Of a stretch of DNA of 64,000 nt, positions 1-10,612 are shown piece after piece. The translations under genes and the position numbers were made by a program. The notes beneath the pieces are model-generated. The model was given only the letters and a program-made list of their open reading frames with translations. It did no database searches and was not told the origin of the DNA. How positions within the stretch are numbered: position 1 is the stretch's first letter; each line of letters begins with the position of its first letter. The stretch is from Penelope pileata. Its lineage: Eukaryota > Chordata > Aves > Galliformes > Cracidae. Location: NCBI GenBank assembly GCA_013396635.1, contig WBMW01000614.1:237489-301488 (forward strand), in the 5' to 3' direction.

Positions 1-406
1 CCTTGGATGTGTGGAAAAATGTGCTTCAAAAAGACAGAGCTGAAGCTCCATTTATGTAGCTTACAGATGAAGTTCACAGATGGCTTAATGATAGTTTATT
101 AGCTCTTATATAAAGAGAAGGTATTTGGAATTGAAAGATGATGTAAGTAAGGCTGGATTTTTTGCTGACGGAGTATTCTTAAAGAGAAGCTGCTTGGCTC
201 AGTAGAGCTCATTCACACAAGAGGTAACAGTAATTCCCGTAGGGGCATTAAGGGATGGGGTGGATGAGATACTGCAGATGTCATGGAGTAGGCCAGAGCA
301 GATGATCACAATGGCAACTTCTGTCCTAGAAGCTATGACTGTTGCATAATCTTGTGAGTGGATGGATCACAACAGAATGTAGCATGGGATTTCAGACACG
401 CTTATA
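1..406. other. Unique non-coding sequence, nothing recognised
   Basis: This stretch has no open frame of note, no repeat family I recognise and no RNA gene. It ends at the TA dinucleotide (405-406) that serves as the left target site of the adjoining mariner element. Confidence 0.5.
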
Positions 407-452
407 TGTCGGTCGCTCTGAAAGTAATGCCTTCTATTTATTTCCACGGGAT

Positions 453-858
453 TTACAGCAGATATAAAGAGCACAATAACACTGTTTGATAGAGAGAATT
501 CTCAGCTACACTATTTTTCAACACAGTCACCACCATCAGCTGTGCATTTTTGCCAGCAATGAATAAGAGCCTGCATGCCACGCACATGAAAATCTGCACC
601 AGTGGAGATTCCCCACTGTCACCACTGCTGGAACGCACCACCACCCCTCACTGCTCACATCCACTGTTTGGTCTCCCTAAACATTCAGCAAGAGTTGATG
701 AATGTCACTGGATGCCACTTTTTCTGCATGGAGGAATCCTACTCCACAATGTCAAGAGGTGTGATGTTTTCCACATGGAGGAATTCAGATCCACACCTAT
801 GCTCCATCTGCACTTCCACTTCAGACGCCATTGGGTCAGAGTGCCCCTCTGCTGCCAT
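453..858 (-). pseudogene. Broken mariner transposase remnant
   Basis: On the minus strand an ATG at 858 opens a 39-residue frame (begins MAAEGHSDPMASEVEV) that stops at 739-741. It matches the usual N-terminus of this mariner group. A second, shifted frame (about 683-738) repeats the FLHxE...DI helix motif and then stops. A third frame (453-644) contains SSSGDSGESPLVQIF and runs into the C-terminal tail. The DDD catalytic core that should lie between the HTH region and this tail is absent. Stops, frameshifts and the deletion all show that it cannot make an active transposase. In a full-length element the same parts would bind the terminal repeats and carry out cut-and-paste transposition in the nucleus. 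Confidence 0.8.
683..786. repeat. Imperfect 47-bp direct repeat inside the mariner remnant
   Basis: The motif ggaggaatcc at 730-739 recurs as ggaggaattc at 777-786, exactly 47 bp later. The preceding 27 bases also align, giving roughly 27 of 37 matches by eye. On the minus strand both units encode the same piece of the transposase N-terminus (FLHxE...DI). Because 47 is not a multiple of three, the duplication shifts the frame. It may be a private duplication of this copy or a join between two elements. Confidence 0.55.
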
Positions 859-993
859 CTGTCACACGGCAACAACATGGAATGGAATATTGGTGGGAAG
901 ATTCAATCTCTGCTGCCATACCACCAACATCCGCCTCTGACATTGTGGGCCAACATAATAAAATCGGAGGCAGTACTTTCAGAGCAGCCCTTG

Positions 994-3900
994 TAAAATC
1001 CTACCTCAGCACTCACTGTACATGTGTGGAACAGGTACTGTGCTGTCCCATGCATTCAAATTTGGCTGAAGAATGTTAAACTGAATGACAACGTGGCGGA
1101 GAACAGGAGGCATGGCTGGAGATATGTCACAGGTATTCAAGATCTCTATAAGTGACTGTGAACAGGAGATAAACAACACACTTCTTAATCACAGTGTGCC
1201 ACACTCAGAGAGAGGACAAATATCAGTGCAGAATAACATGCCATCTGACAGCAGAAAATATCCCTCTTGTACTGCTTTCAAAGGTTATTTCAAAGCCGGC
1301 ACGTTATCAGGACCTTGGGTCTCAATGTTTGTGTTAAGCAATAACGTTAGAAAACTATTTTTAAGGTGGTTTTTAAGCTGGATTTTGAAGATCTCTAGAG
1401 GATGGAGACAGGAGGAGGATAACAATGGGGATTCAAGAAACCTTTTCCCATTCCATGCCTTTCAAATGTAATTACTAAAAAGGATTGCTATGCCAGGGGG
1501 CAGCCAGCAGATACAAAGGTGTGCCAAAATCAAAGCTTTTTCAGGAGCTGTAGCTGATGCTTGTTCCTGTGTTTTCTCCCTGTGTCCATGCAAATGTTGG
1601 TGACAACTCCTGCGTGGAGAAGCACAACGATTTCACAGTGCCCCCTAGTTGAAGGCAGCTCAGGACAGACCTGTCCCATTGTGCCTACTGGCCACCTGCC
1701 AAGCGTGCTCTTGGTGCTTCTCCTCCTCCCAAGTTGATTGTAACACACCTGCACTGAAATACACAGCTGCAGGTGAGCTCCTTCCGAGGGGCTGCTGGTG
1801 GTCTGCCCACGGTCACACAGCTGACTGCTGCTACTCTAGTCAGGCCTGTCATCGATGGCAAAAGGAAAACTTGTGCATTAAGGTACAACAGCATTTTAAA
1901 TGAAGCCTCAGAATTCTGCACGAAGTATTTTCCGTATCTGCCGTAGTTATGAAATTTCTGCTTAGTAGGAAATCTGAAAGTCTTTTTGGTCTGAAATGTA
2001 AGCAGTTTCAAATGGCAAAATTACCTTCAGTTTTCGACCAGCTCAGTTGGACAGCAGAGCTGGCTCAGGGAAACAGGGAGGGATGTTACCTCGAGAAGTG
2101 AGACTGACCTTATGTCACTTTCTCAATGGCATTTTCTTATTTCGACCTGAGGATCTTTGCAAAGGAAGGGGAGGCAGATCTGCACCGCAATGTCCCACAA
2201 AGCTCTGTATTCACAACTCTGTGTGTTCTTCAGTGGCTGCATGTAGCAATTCCCTCATCCCAGCAGAAGAGACAGCATCTTGCCAGTTTGTTTCCAGGAG
2301 GGTGCTGGTTTAATGCTGATCTTCAGAGATATATTTATTTAGGTCAGTCCTGTTTATTTATCCAGTGTTGTTTTTCTTCCTGGACCAGTGGTGACAAACA
2401 ACAAATTCATTTCCTTGATGGGAAATGGAGGTTGGAATTTTCAGTAAGTTCTACACCCAAAAGAAGTTTGGGGTCCTGGTTTCTTCCCAGAGCCACATTT
2501 TTTTTTCTTTCCTCTCATATGACTGCTCTCTTTTTACTTTTACTGTGATCCTTAGCAGAGCTGCTGCCAAGCATCACTCCAGTGTCGTGCTCTTCAACTC
2601 ATCTCCAAGGAAATCCCTGTGGGCACATCTCAAGACGTGGTCAGTGGCTTGGGTGATGGTTTTGATTCTTTCAGACATCATTAAATGGGAGGGATGTTGG
2701 AGGGCACAAAGAAAACTGTTTCCTTATTTACGTGGAATGTAGGGTGCTTGGTTTGCCGTCAGCTTTTACCAAGTTGTGATTTATAGCTGCTGTTACCAGC
2801 GTCTCTTATGAGGATGTATAATGTTTATATATTGCCTAACCATTGCCTAACTTCTATGGCTCCATTGGCCAAAACTTAGCATAAAACTTCAGAGCTTTTC
2901 CTCATAGTAGACAGTTGTGATGCTCATCAGTTTAAACAGAGCACACGTGTGCACAGCAAAGAAATGAATAACTTTTTTAAAATTTAAAGACTATTATTCA
3001 AGAGAAAAAATTCCAGCCAATTAACATTTGCCATGCAAATAGAATTGGGAGGAAAAAAAGCTGTCTTGGACTTGTAAAAAGCATGACATTTACATGGCAC
3101 ATTTTGGAAAAGCTCTGTGTCATTTCTGGGTAGTTTTATTTGTAACAGGGCACCTGTTCATTAAACTGTATGGCTCAAAGATGCTCGCAAGGTAGAAAGA
3201 TTACGGCTCTGGCTACCGTTCAACGTATGAAATCAAGGGGAGGATGAATTTTACAAGGAAGAGTGCTGTTGAATCTATTCCAAGCAGTGGTTGCAATAGC
3301 ACTGGGAGACCCAGCTGCAGTTCTCCAGCTGCTGCACTTGTCTTCTCTACGTGCGTGGTCCCTGCAGCAGTACCTTGGTGAGAGCAGATGTCACGGGGCT
3401 TGGCCTGCCCAGAGCACTCCAGCACTCTGCAGTGGAACGGCCACTGGAAGCAGTGGGATGTGTGTGGGTGCATAGGGCACTGAGAACACTCACAGGATTT
3501 TTGATTTAAGGGCTGCAGTATCTTTGTGCCTCAGGGAGTGGATTTGGCTGTAGGCAGAGAGAGAAAGTAGCAAGAGAAGAGCCAAGACCCAGACAGGGAG
3601 AAAGTGCAAACAGAGTTTTTCAAAAACACTGTTTTACCCCGCCTTTGTTAAAAATTCAAACAAATACCCACCAGCTGAAAAAGTATATTGAATAATTGGA
3701 CTTCAGATACTGTGCCAACAAAACACACATGGGCTGTGGTGATAAAAGGTTTTCTCCCAGTGGAACAAATCACTTATCAGGCTATGATACAAAGTAAGGA
3801 AACATTTCAGTGCAAGTGAACTTTAGCTTCACAATAGCTGCAATAAGGGAACGCTGACTTTTGGCTGCCTTATTTGGAGGAGAACTATCCAGACCTACCC

Positions 3901-4010
3901 ACAGCCTTTACTTATCTGCTATTGTGTAATTTTTAATGTCATATTTGCTTGTACATGCCCCATAAGGACCATTTTCCACTAGAGACATGTACAACTACTA
4001 TTTTACAGCC
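994..4010. other. Non-coding stretch without recognised genes or repeats
   Basis: Only short scattered open frames occur, none resembling a known protein and most starting at non-ATG codons. An 11-bp unit (ttgcctaacca) is repeated nearly twice around 2832-2851. I saw no transposon ends, tRNA or clear exon-intron structure. Confidence 0.45.
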
Positions 4011-4015
4011 TCATG

Positions 4016-4165
4016 TTTCCTTCAGAATTTCTTCTCCCTTTTTTCTCAGCCATTTTGTCTCTCACTTTCTTTTCATATCTTGGCCATTTCCTCCCTTTAT
4101 TCATTTTCCTATTATTTCTTCCCCTTCTTTTGTCTCTTTCTTTCCTTTCTCATCTTTCATATTCA
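4016..4165 (+). repeat. Pyrimidine-rich low-complexity tract
   Basis: About 150 bases on the plus strand are strongly biased to C and T, with many short ttcc, tctc and ttct runs and only scattered purines. The bias leaves three overlapping frames open with Phe/Ser/Leu-rich translations. These are a composition effect, not genes. Long polypyrimidine tracts can form triplex DNA, but nothing here shows that this one does. Confidence 0.7.
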
Positions 4166-5930
4166 GAGCCTGACACAAAGCCCCATACACTGTCATTTTC
4201 TCTTTTAGCCTCCTTTTGCTCCTTGATATGTTTTCACCAAACACATGAGAAGAGAGAGAAAAGTTTGGAAAACCTTTGATTTAACCCTGTAACCCTGAGA
4301 TACTAATTCTTCTTCATGCCCTTTCCCCACCCGAGGATGCTAGCAGCTTGCCCAGGAGTGGTTATTACAGCTGCATCCGTACTGCACTTAGAGGTGCCAG
4401 GTACTGGAACAGGACAAGGAACTGTGATGTAGCAACCAACAACGAAGCCCACATTTTTTGTTGTCCCCAGAAAGCCTCTGCCTGGTGAGCCCAGTGGCCA
4501 GGCAGGCTGGCAGGCTGCTGAAGATGCCAGCTGACTTGCCCCAACTTCTGTTCTCCTTTCTCTTTGCACAGTTGAGGCTTTTACTGTCAGCACAGCATTA
4601 TAAGGACTGTTTCTAGTGGCTGCTTCTGCCTATTGCTAATGAAACTATTTTTTATTTCAGAACAGATAGTCTTAAAATACCAACATTTAATTTTCATGAA
4701 AGTGAACAAACTCTGTTTGGAAAACAAGACAGCCCTCCAAGCCCAGCAGGTGATACCACACTGGCATTATTTAGAGCCATTCCTCACTTTTAATCTGGCT
4801 TTGTTTGTTTGTTTTCACAAATATTGAAGAAATGAAGGGAATCTCCAAATTCCACCTGAGAAGAACATACTTCTGATGTTTAACACATGTTTGGAAGACA
4901 TCCACGACTTAACAGGAGGTAAAGTGATCCCAAACACATCACTCTGCACTTGTGTGAGAGACACAAGGGGACACTCTGTAGCCTAAGCCAAGACTTTTTC
5001 ACTTTTCTTTCCTCTCCTGAGCCAAGAAAGGGCACAATAAGGCACCAGGCTACTCCCTCTGGTTGGAGGCAGCAAGTAGTGCCATGTATGACCTTTTGTT
5101 AGTTCGACATGCTATCTCATAAGCCAGTAGCTTTAAGAAATGCAAGGCAGAAAATTTTAATCTCCTGGAACACGATGTAAAGCTGTTTAATTATTTTTAA
5201 GACATTCTTTGAGAATGACTGGATTGCTGCTTAAGGTGGGGTGTGTGCGTGTGAGCAAAGGTTTGCACTTAACCAAAAAAGGCCTCCCGGGTGTCCCAGA
5301 GCCGTTAAAGCAGGCTGCTTCCTGGGCTGGCCTGTAAACTCCGCACACTTGGAGATCCTGGATGCTTTCCAGCCATGCTGCCAATTTGCAGGCAACCTTG
5401 GCTAATTCTCAAGCTCAGCCACTGCTAGTCGCTAGCCAAAGTTTCTATTGCCCTGACAGCACAGTATTTTTCCTTGGTTATTCTCCCACCAAGCACCCGA
5501 AGCTCTGCTACGGATAACTGTAGCAAATGGTACAGGCTCCTGAGAATTAGGGATGGGTGAAAGCTAGATGTATTTGGTCTAAAGGGAAAGCAGTGGATTT
5601 GAAAAATCAGTTTTTCTCAGGATGGAACAAAAGTGCTACATTTTTCTTCCAAATTTCTTATGAGACCAAATTAAGTTCCCCAAAATCACCTGTAACAAAA
5701 CCTACAGCCTTCACTGAATTGCTCTCAATGTCTCATTTTGATAAGAATACAGTTCCTTTTTCTCAATCTACCTTGAAAGCATATGATTTTTTAAAATGTA
5801 TTATTGAAATAGAAGTCCTCCAGAAAATTCAGATGAGACTTTCTTGGAAGAATTTCTCTAAGAATTTGCTTTTCATAATGATCTCTCTTTGATAAAATCC
5901 TTTGGTTTTGACAAACTAGGTGGTTTTTTC
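4166..5930. other. Non-coding stretch, nothing recognised
   Basis: No repeat family, RNA gene or convincing exon is visible. A 111-residue plus-strand frame at 5557-5892 has no family resemblance I can name, and I regard it as a chance frame. Confidence 0.4.
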
Positions 5931-5966
5931 GTCTGTCTGTTTGTTTGTTTGTTTGTTTGTTGTTTT
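5931..5966. repeat. (TTTG)n microsatellite
   Basis: Two tctg-type units followed by about six tttg units form a short tetranucleotide repeat immediately upstream of a CR1 tail. Confidence 0.9.
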
Positions 5967-5985
5967 CTCTGGGCTGTGATGACCC

Positions 5986-6101
5986 ACGGCTGGGGCTTTG
6001 GGCAGCCTGACCTGGAGGAAGGTTTCCCTGCCCATGGCAGAGGGGTGAAACTAGGTGATCTTTAAAGTAGCTTCCAACCCAAGCCATTCTACGATTCTAT
6101 G
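5986..6101 (+). mobile_element. CR1 LINE, 3'-end fragment
   Basis: The stretch contains the conserved CR1 3' block: gggcagcctgacctggagg, then a degenerate form of the ggtcccttccaacc motif (agcttccaaccc), then a terminal cattctacgattctatgc with the 8-bp attctatg-type tail. It is a short, diverged, severely 5'-truncated copy inserted on the plus strand, so it has no coding potential. CR1 is the dominant retrotransposon family of birds. Confidence 0.85.
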
Positions 6102-9057
6102 CTTTACCAATCAGCAGTGGAAAAGAGAAGTGTTTGGACCAAATCTTCAAAGTAGGTTCTCTCTTGGCCTTCTCCTCTCTCAATGGTCTCTCTCTCTGCT
6201 CCCCATCTCCTAGCTCAAGCCTGTCCAAGCGCTCCCCTAACCTGTTGTATAGGCATAACTGGATATTAGATAGTAAGGGTTTTGGTGGTTAAAAGAAGCT
6301 GAAATGCTATCCTAATTGAGTATATGAACATCCACAGGAATGCAGAGAGATGTAATTCTGCTCTGCAGTGGCTATGAGATTAAGTGCTCTTCTTGCTTCT
6401 TATTACGTTTTGTTCTAAAAGTGTTCTCTCCAAGGACAGGATCCAAAGACCATTTGAGCCAATGGAGAAAATCCCTTGAGCTGAATTTTCCTGGAATTTT
6501 GAAAAACCTAGCATTTATCATTTTTAATTTCAAAGGAGCAAAAGCTAGCTTATTTGTCCTCTTTTCCTTACCAATGCCTGTTGTGCTACTGGCTTTTGAA
6601 CTGAGCTCTAAGCTTAAATTACAGCAGTAGAGCTACAAGAAATCAGTTCTAATTCTGGGAATACAAATATTCAGTTGTCTCTCAAAAGTCTCAGCAAGAA
6701 TAATGTGCCTGACCTGCACGTTTTTTAAAACCAACTCCTCTGCTCTCCTTTTCACCACCTCCTCTAATCACTAGTAAGCCTCATTGCTTTCCCCCTTATA
6801 CAAAAGCTGACCTAAAAGAGAAACAGAGCAGGGCTGCAGGAATAGAGATGTTTCTCCTCCTGAGCTGGGTGGAAGAGCACACGGGGCTGCTTTGTTCAGG
6901 AGAGAAAGGTTTTCCATCCGTTCTCAGCCAACGGGCTGCGTTCAAATTTCAGCTGACAGGACCAAGCTATACGGCTCTCATTGAGTTTCTGTGGCAATGG
7001 ATGAAAATATTTGTATCTGGATTTGTCTTCTGCTGTATTTGTCAACACCAGTAAAGGTCAATGTTTTTTCCTTGGTGAGGGAAAGATGTTGTCTAGCTTT
7101 ACTGCAGCATGAAAGCCGAGAGGAGAAAAGCAAGCAGAAGTTTTGGCAAGTGGTAGATCCTTCTGGATCCAGGAACCATTAACCTCTTAAAATGAAGTTG
7201 TTTCTTTTCCTGTCCTCAGGACACTTCAGTCAATCCCATAAGAGCAGATTCTTCCAAGCAACACAGAGGAAGCTGAGTGTTGCTGTCAAAGAGCTAGCAG
7301 AGCTCCCAGCACTTCCTGTTCATCTCTTCAACCAAACATCGCAGAGGCAAAGCAGTAGCCTCATCTAGGAAAGGGAAAGAAAAGTGATGAAGTACAAAAA
7401 TTCTCCTAGTAACTCCAGAATTTCATTTCTGGCTTTTGGACTCCTCTGTATGTCTACACACAGCAACATGGCACAGAAAGGGAGGTGTTCTAAATTTGGG
7501 GAAGTCTCTAGTCCTGTGTTCATTAAAGTCTCGAGGAAACATAATGCCTATTCTGCATGTCTTCAAAATAAGTCAGCAACCAAAACATGATTCCTATCCT
7601 ATTATCCTAGATTCATAAAATGTTACACGATGGAAATCAAGAGTTAGAGAGCGTTAAATCTGAGTTGTACCCAGTGCCTGGATATTTTCCTGTCAGATCC
7701 CGGTCTCTACAGCCTCTTTTTACAGTTTTTTATTCAAATGTAGCTCCCCTACATCTTCTGACTAGAAAATGAATGCATCCAAGATACAGACTGCTTGATT
7801 CTGGCAGCATGAAGCAGCAGACATTTAAAAACGTATTTATCATTTCAAGGAAGCCATTCCAGGCTGCTTTTTTGGAGTGTGATTGGAAGTAATTTTGCAA
7901 ATGTAGAACACTAAAATCAGAGAAAGATGGAGACATGAGTAGTTGTAGGCTCTTGGTTTTGTTCAAGGAGATCAGTATATTTGACAAAAATAAGGAGGAT
8001 ATTTACTAAGGGTGGTTTCAAACAAAAACTCCTGTTTTTCCTCAACTAATGGAGAAAAAAATTGTCAAATTGCACATTTTAGGGTTAAAAGCGATGGCTA
8101 TTAGTCATGCCCACTGTTACATATAAGCGAATACAGAAATAAATCAGCAATGGTTTGAATTGGCATTGGATTTTTAAATCTCGTGGTTCTGATTTTAATT
8201 TAACATATCCTGTGGTGCAGTGTGTGAAATATGTACTTAACCCAGATTGTTGTGAGATGAAAGCACACTTGTGTTTATTTTACATTATTTGCTGTAGTTT
8301 GTTGAAAGCCAACATTCCTGGGCAGTGAATGCAGTAGGGATGAATCACTTGAACTAGGTGAGGGGTTAGCAGCTGGAATAAAATGAAAGTTAAATAACCA
8401 TATTAAATTTGAGTAAAATGGGTTAAAAATGTAACACCAGAGAAAGTAACGTCTTCATTCTGGAATAAGGAATTATGGCACTTATTTCCACAGATTATCT
8501 ACCAGTGTTTTCACTGGCAGCCACAACTACAGTTAACCAGCATCACACATTCTCTACCTTCAGAACTGAGGCGCTGAAGCAAAGTTAAAGACAAATTACA
8601 AGCAGGAGCTGCAGTGAATGCCTGGAGTGATCGAACAACACGGGGAGTCGATCCTAATGATTTACTATTCATATCACCATAGTTCATAGGAATCTTAATC
8701 AAGAATGAGGACATCTCCAGATGGAGTATTGGATGGCTGAGTAAAAAAGATGGGCCCTGTCCTTGGGAGCTCAGCACTGAAGCAGAGGTAGAGGATGATG
8801 ACAGAGTAGGCAAAGAGAAAGGAAAGTAGAAGGAAATGATGGAACAGCAGTGTCTGGCAGATTAGAAACGAGCTCAGCACACGGGCAGTCTGCATTAAAG
8901 ATTTTCTGGGAGCATCCCAGAGGCTTGTGATGATGATTTTGACAGAGGACACAGGAGCAGCCTTGGAGGTGTTAGTGGTGTGCCCGTCTCACACTCGAGC
9001 AGCAGTAGGAGGGAACGGGCAAGTCCTTGTTGGAAAATCTATCAAGTAGGCACATGA
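6102..9057. other. Non-coding stretch without recognised genes
   Basis: A CT-rich patch lies at about 6170-6230. The remainder is ordinary unique sequence with moderate AT content. Small open frames on both strands show no recognisable domain, and I see no RNA gene. Confidence 0.45.
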
Positions 9058-9441
9058 AAAGAGAAGGCTCTGGGGAGACCTCATTGCGTTTTTTCAATAC
9101 TGATTTAAAAAGAGCTTATGAGCAGGAGGGAGACTGACTTTTTACACAGTCTGAAAGTGGTGGAAAAGGGGGGAATGGTTCTAAACTAAAAGGAGAGAGA
9201 TTTAGATTAGATGCTAGGGGGAAGTTCTTTACTCAGAGGGCGGTGAAGGACTGGCCCAGCTGCCCAGAGAGCTGTGGGTGCCCCAGTCCTGGAGGTGTCA
9301 AGGCCAGGCTGGATGGGCCCTGGGCAGCCTGACCCAGTGGGTGGCACTGCCCACGGCAGGGGGTGAGGCTGGGGGGGCTTTGAGGTCCCTTCCAACCCAA
9401 CCCATTCTGTGATTCTGTGATTCTGTGAATCTGTTATTCTA
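9058..9441 (+). mobile_element. CR1 LINE, 5'-truncated copy with degraded ORF2 end
   Basis: From gagaaggctctggggagacc the plus strand follows the CR1 ORF2 3' part (RRLWGDLIAFFQY in one frame, then interrupted by stops; later KGERFRLDARGKFFTQRAV). It continues through the CR1 3' untranslated block with aggtcccttccaacccaacc to a tail of attctgtg/attctatg 8-bp repeats at about 9405-9441. The peptide matches the C-terminal part of CR1 reverse transcriptase seen more intact on the minus strand at 60921-61490. In-frame stops make this copy dead. Its last about 105 bp (9337 onward) are included in the duplicated block that recurs at 10613. Confidence 0.92.
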
Positions 9442-9872
9442 TGAGGCTCAGTTTAAGGGCTTGCTGAAGGCAGGAAGTTATATCTGGTTAGTGAACAGTG
9501 AACTGGGGGGGCTTGAGAGCAGAGGAGGTGGCTTCTGCTGCAAGTGTTGGAGAAGGCAGAGCTGAGGAAGGGGACATCAGCAATAGAGCCAAGGCCACCT
9601 GTAAGGAAAGGATGCTCATAGCAGTGTTCAAGCTGGGTACAGCTTGGATGAGACTGTGTTTGTTGAGGCCATAAAGAAAAGGAGATGAGAATAGCTGCAA
9701 TTGGGAATGCCAGAAGTCTGTATGGGAGTTTCAGCCGACAGGAGATGAAAGACTATGGTAAAGATGGTATCGGGGGGGAAAAAGTATCACTGACGACAGG
9801 AGAAGATATCTGGCTCAAATATACCTTCCAGGGGTGTCCATGGGGCAGGTGATATGCTCCTGAGGCTGTGCA
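9442..9872. other. Unique non-coding sequence between two CR1 tails
   Basis: This sequence lies between the CR1 tail ending near 9441 and the CR1 fragment from 9873, and belongs to copy A of the duplicated block. Short minus-strand frames here are also found in copy B because the DNA is duplicated. They carry no recognisable domain. Confidence 0.45.
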
Positions 9873-9952
9873 TGGGGGTGATGGATTGATGGTTGGATTA
9901 GATGACCTTAGAGGTCTTTTCCAACTTCAGTGATTCTTTGGTTCTATGATTG
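9873..9952 (+). mobile_element. CR1 LINE, short 3'-end fragment (copy A)
   Basis: The sequence around ggttggattagatgacctta, followed by gaggtcttttccaacttcag and a degenerate gattctttggttctatgat, is the terminal CR1 3' region. Only about 80 bp remain. The same fragment appears in copy B at 11149-11228. Confidence 0.82.
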
Positions 9953-10373
9953 CTTTCCTTGGGGCTGTGTACTGCTTCTTGTGGTTTCACAAGTGAGCAT
10001 CCAGAGGTTTCTTGCTGATCCCTGACTTCCTTCTTCTGCTCTCCTCTCCCAGCTGTGAGTGAACACCAAAGAGGCTGAGACAGACTGCGATATTTCACAT
10101 CACCTCAAGCATTTGGAAGATCAGCATTCCTGAAACCCAAAAGAAGCAGAGGTGCTGAAAGCTGCCCATGTTGGAAATCATTCAGGCAGACACACTGCAG
10201 AGTACAAACAGCTGGAGAGGAAGAGGCAGAACAGCAACAGAGAGTACCCTTGGGCTGGCTACCATGCGGACAGCACGGATGCAAAGCTCACTGTCACCCC
10301 GTCCCCCTAATATCAGCTTTCAGAGTCAGCGCATTTAGTCATCACCACCACGTAGGCTCCCACAGGTGAAATG
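9953..10373. other. Unique sequence leading into the CpG island
   Basis: This 420-bp stretch has no recognised gene or repeat. It is duplicated in copy B. Towards its end (10260-10373) CpG dinucleotides begin to appear, forming the left shore of the CpG island. Confidence 0.4.
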
Positions 10374-10590
10374 CAAGGGAGTTTCCATGCACCGCAGGCT
10401 CCCGCCCCGTGCCGCGGCTGCAGGTGCGCGTGCCGCAGCCGGGGCCGGCAGAGGTCGGGGCTGCACCGCGGCGCCGCGGCCGCCCGGGGGAGCGCAGGCA
10501 CCGCCCGCCCCGCGCCCGTCCCGCACCGCCGGGCGGACAGGAGGCGGCGGGAGCTGGCATCGGGCGGGTGCTTTCGGTCTCCATTCAGAA
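10374..10590. promoter_or_regulatory. CpG island, probable promoter-type element next to an unresolved gap
   Basis: Base composition changes abruptly to very GC-rich, and a hand count gives about 33 CpG dinucleotides in roughly 200 bp. In vertebrates this density marks unmethylated CpG islands, usually promoters or first exons. GC-box (Sp1-type) motifs are visible: ccgccc runs near 10500 and gggcgg at 10531-10536 and 10562-10568. Several frames are open on both strands here (Ala/Arg/Pro/Gly-rich). That follows from GC content and does not show coding. Which gene it would serve, and on which strand, cannot be told because the sequence breaks at 10612. Confidence 0.65.
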
Positions 10591-10597
10591 TAAAGCC

Positions 10598-10612
10598 TTT
10601 TTTTTTTTTTTN
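10598..10612. other. Poly-T run ending in an undetermined base (assembly junction)
   Basis: Fourteen T residues are followed by n at 10612, and the next base begins copy B in the middle of a CR1 tail. The position coincides with the exact start of the duplicated block, so this n marks a contig join and not just an uncertain base. Confidence 0.85.

Larger units (their letters stand above)
407..993 (-). mobile_element. Mariner (Galluhop-like) DNA transposon, internally deleted copy
   Basis: The two ends are inverted copies. The left end holds gctctgaaagtaatgcct (about 415-432) and the right end holds its reverse complement with one mismatch (about 968-985). The outermost bases of the terminal repeats are more diverged. 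A TA dinucleotide lies just outside each end (405-406 and 994-995), as expected for the TA target duplication of Tc1/mariner elements. The length is 587 bp, whereas autonomous mariners are about 1.3 kb. The minus strand still reads as the N-terminal helix-turn-helix part and the far C-terminal part of a mariner transposase. The catalytic middle is missing, so this is a non-autonomous derivative. The sequence resembles what I remember of the chicken Galluhop/Mariner1 family. The family name comes from memory, the element class from the visible structure. Confidence 0.88.
9337..10470 (+). repeat. 1134-bp duplicated block, copy A
   Basis: This block recurs at 10613-11746 in the same orientation with a constant offset of 1276 bases and no net insertions or deletions. 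By eye only two bases differ: 9649 t versus 10925 c, and 9774 g versus 11050 a. It contains the 3' end of a CR1, unique sequence, a second CR1 tail and the start of a CpG island. Copy A continues without a break into the island, so it is probably the correctly placed copy. Confidence 0.95.

Noticed and set aside
3949..4279. Three overlapping Phe/Ser/Leu-rich plus-strand frames
   Set aside because: They are produced by the polypyrimidine tract at 4016-4165.
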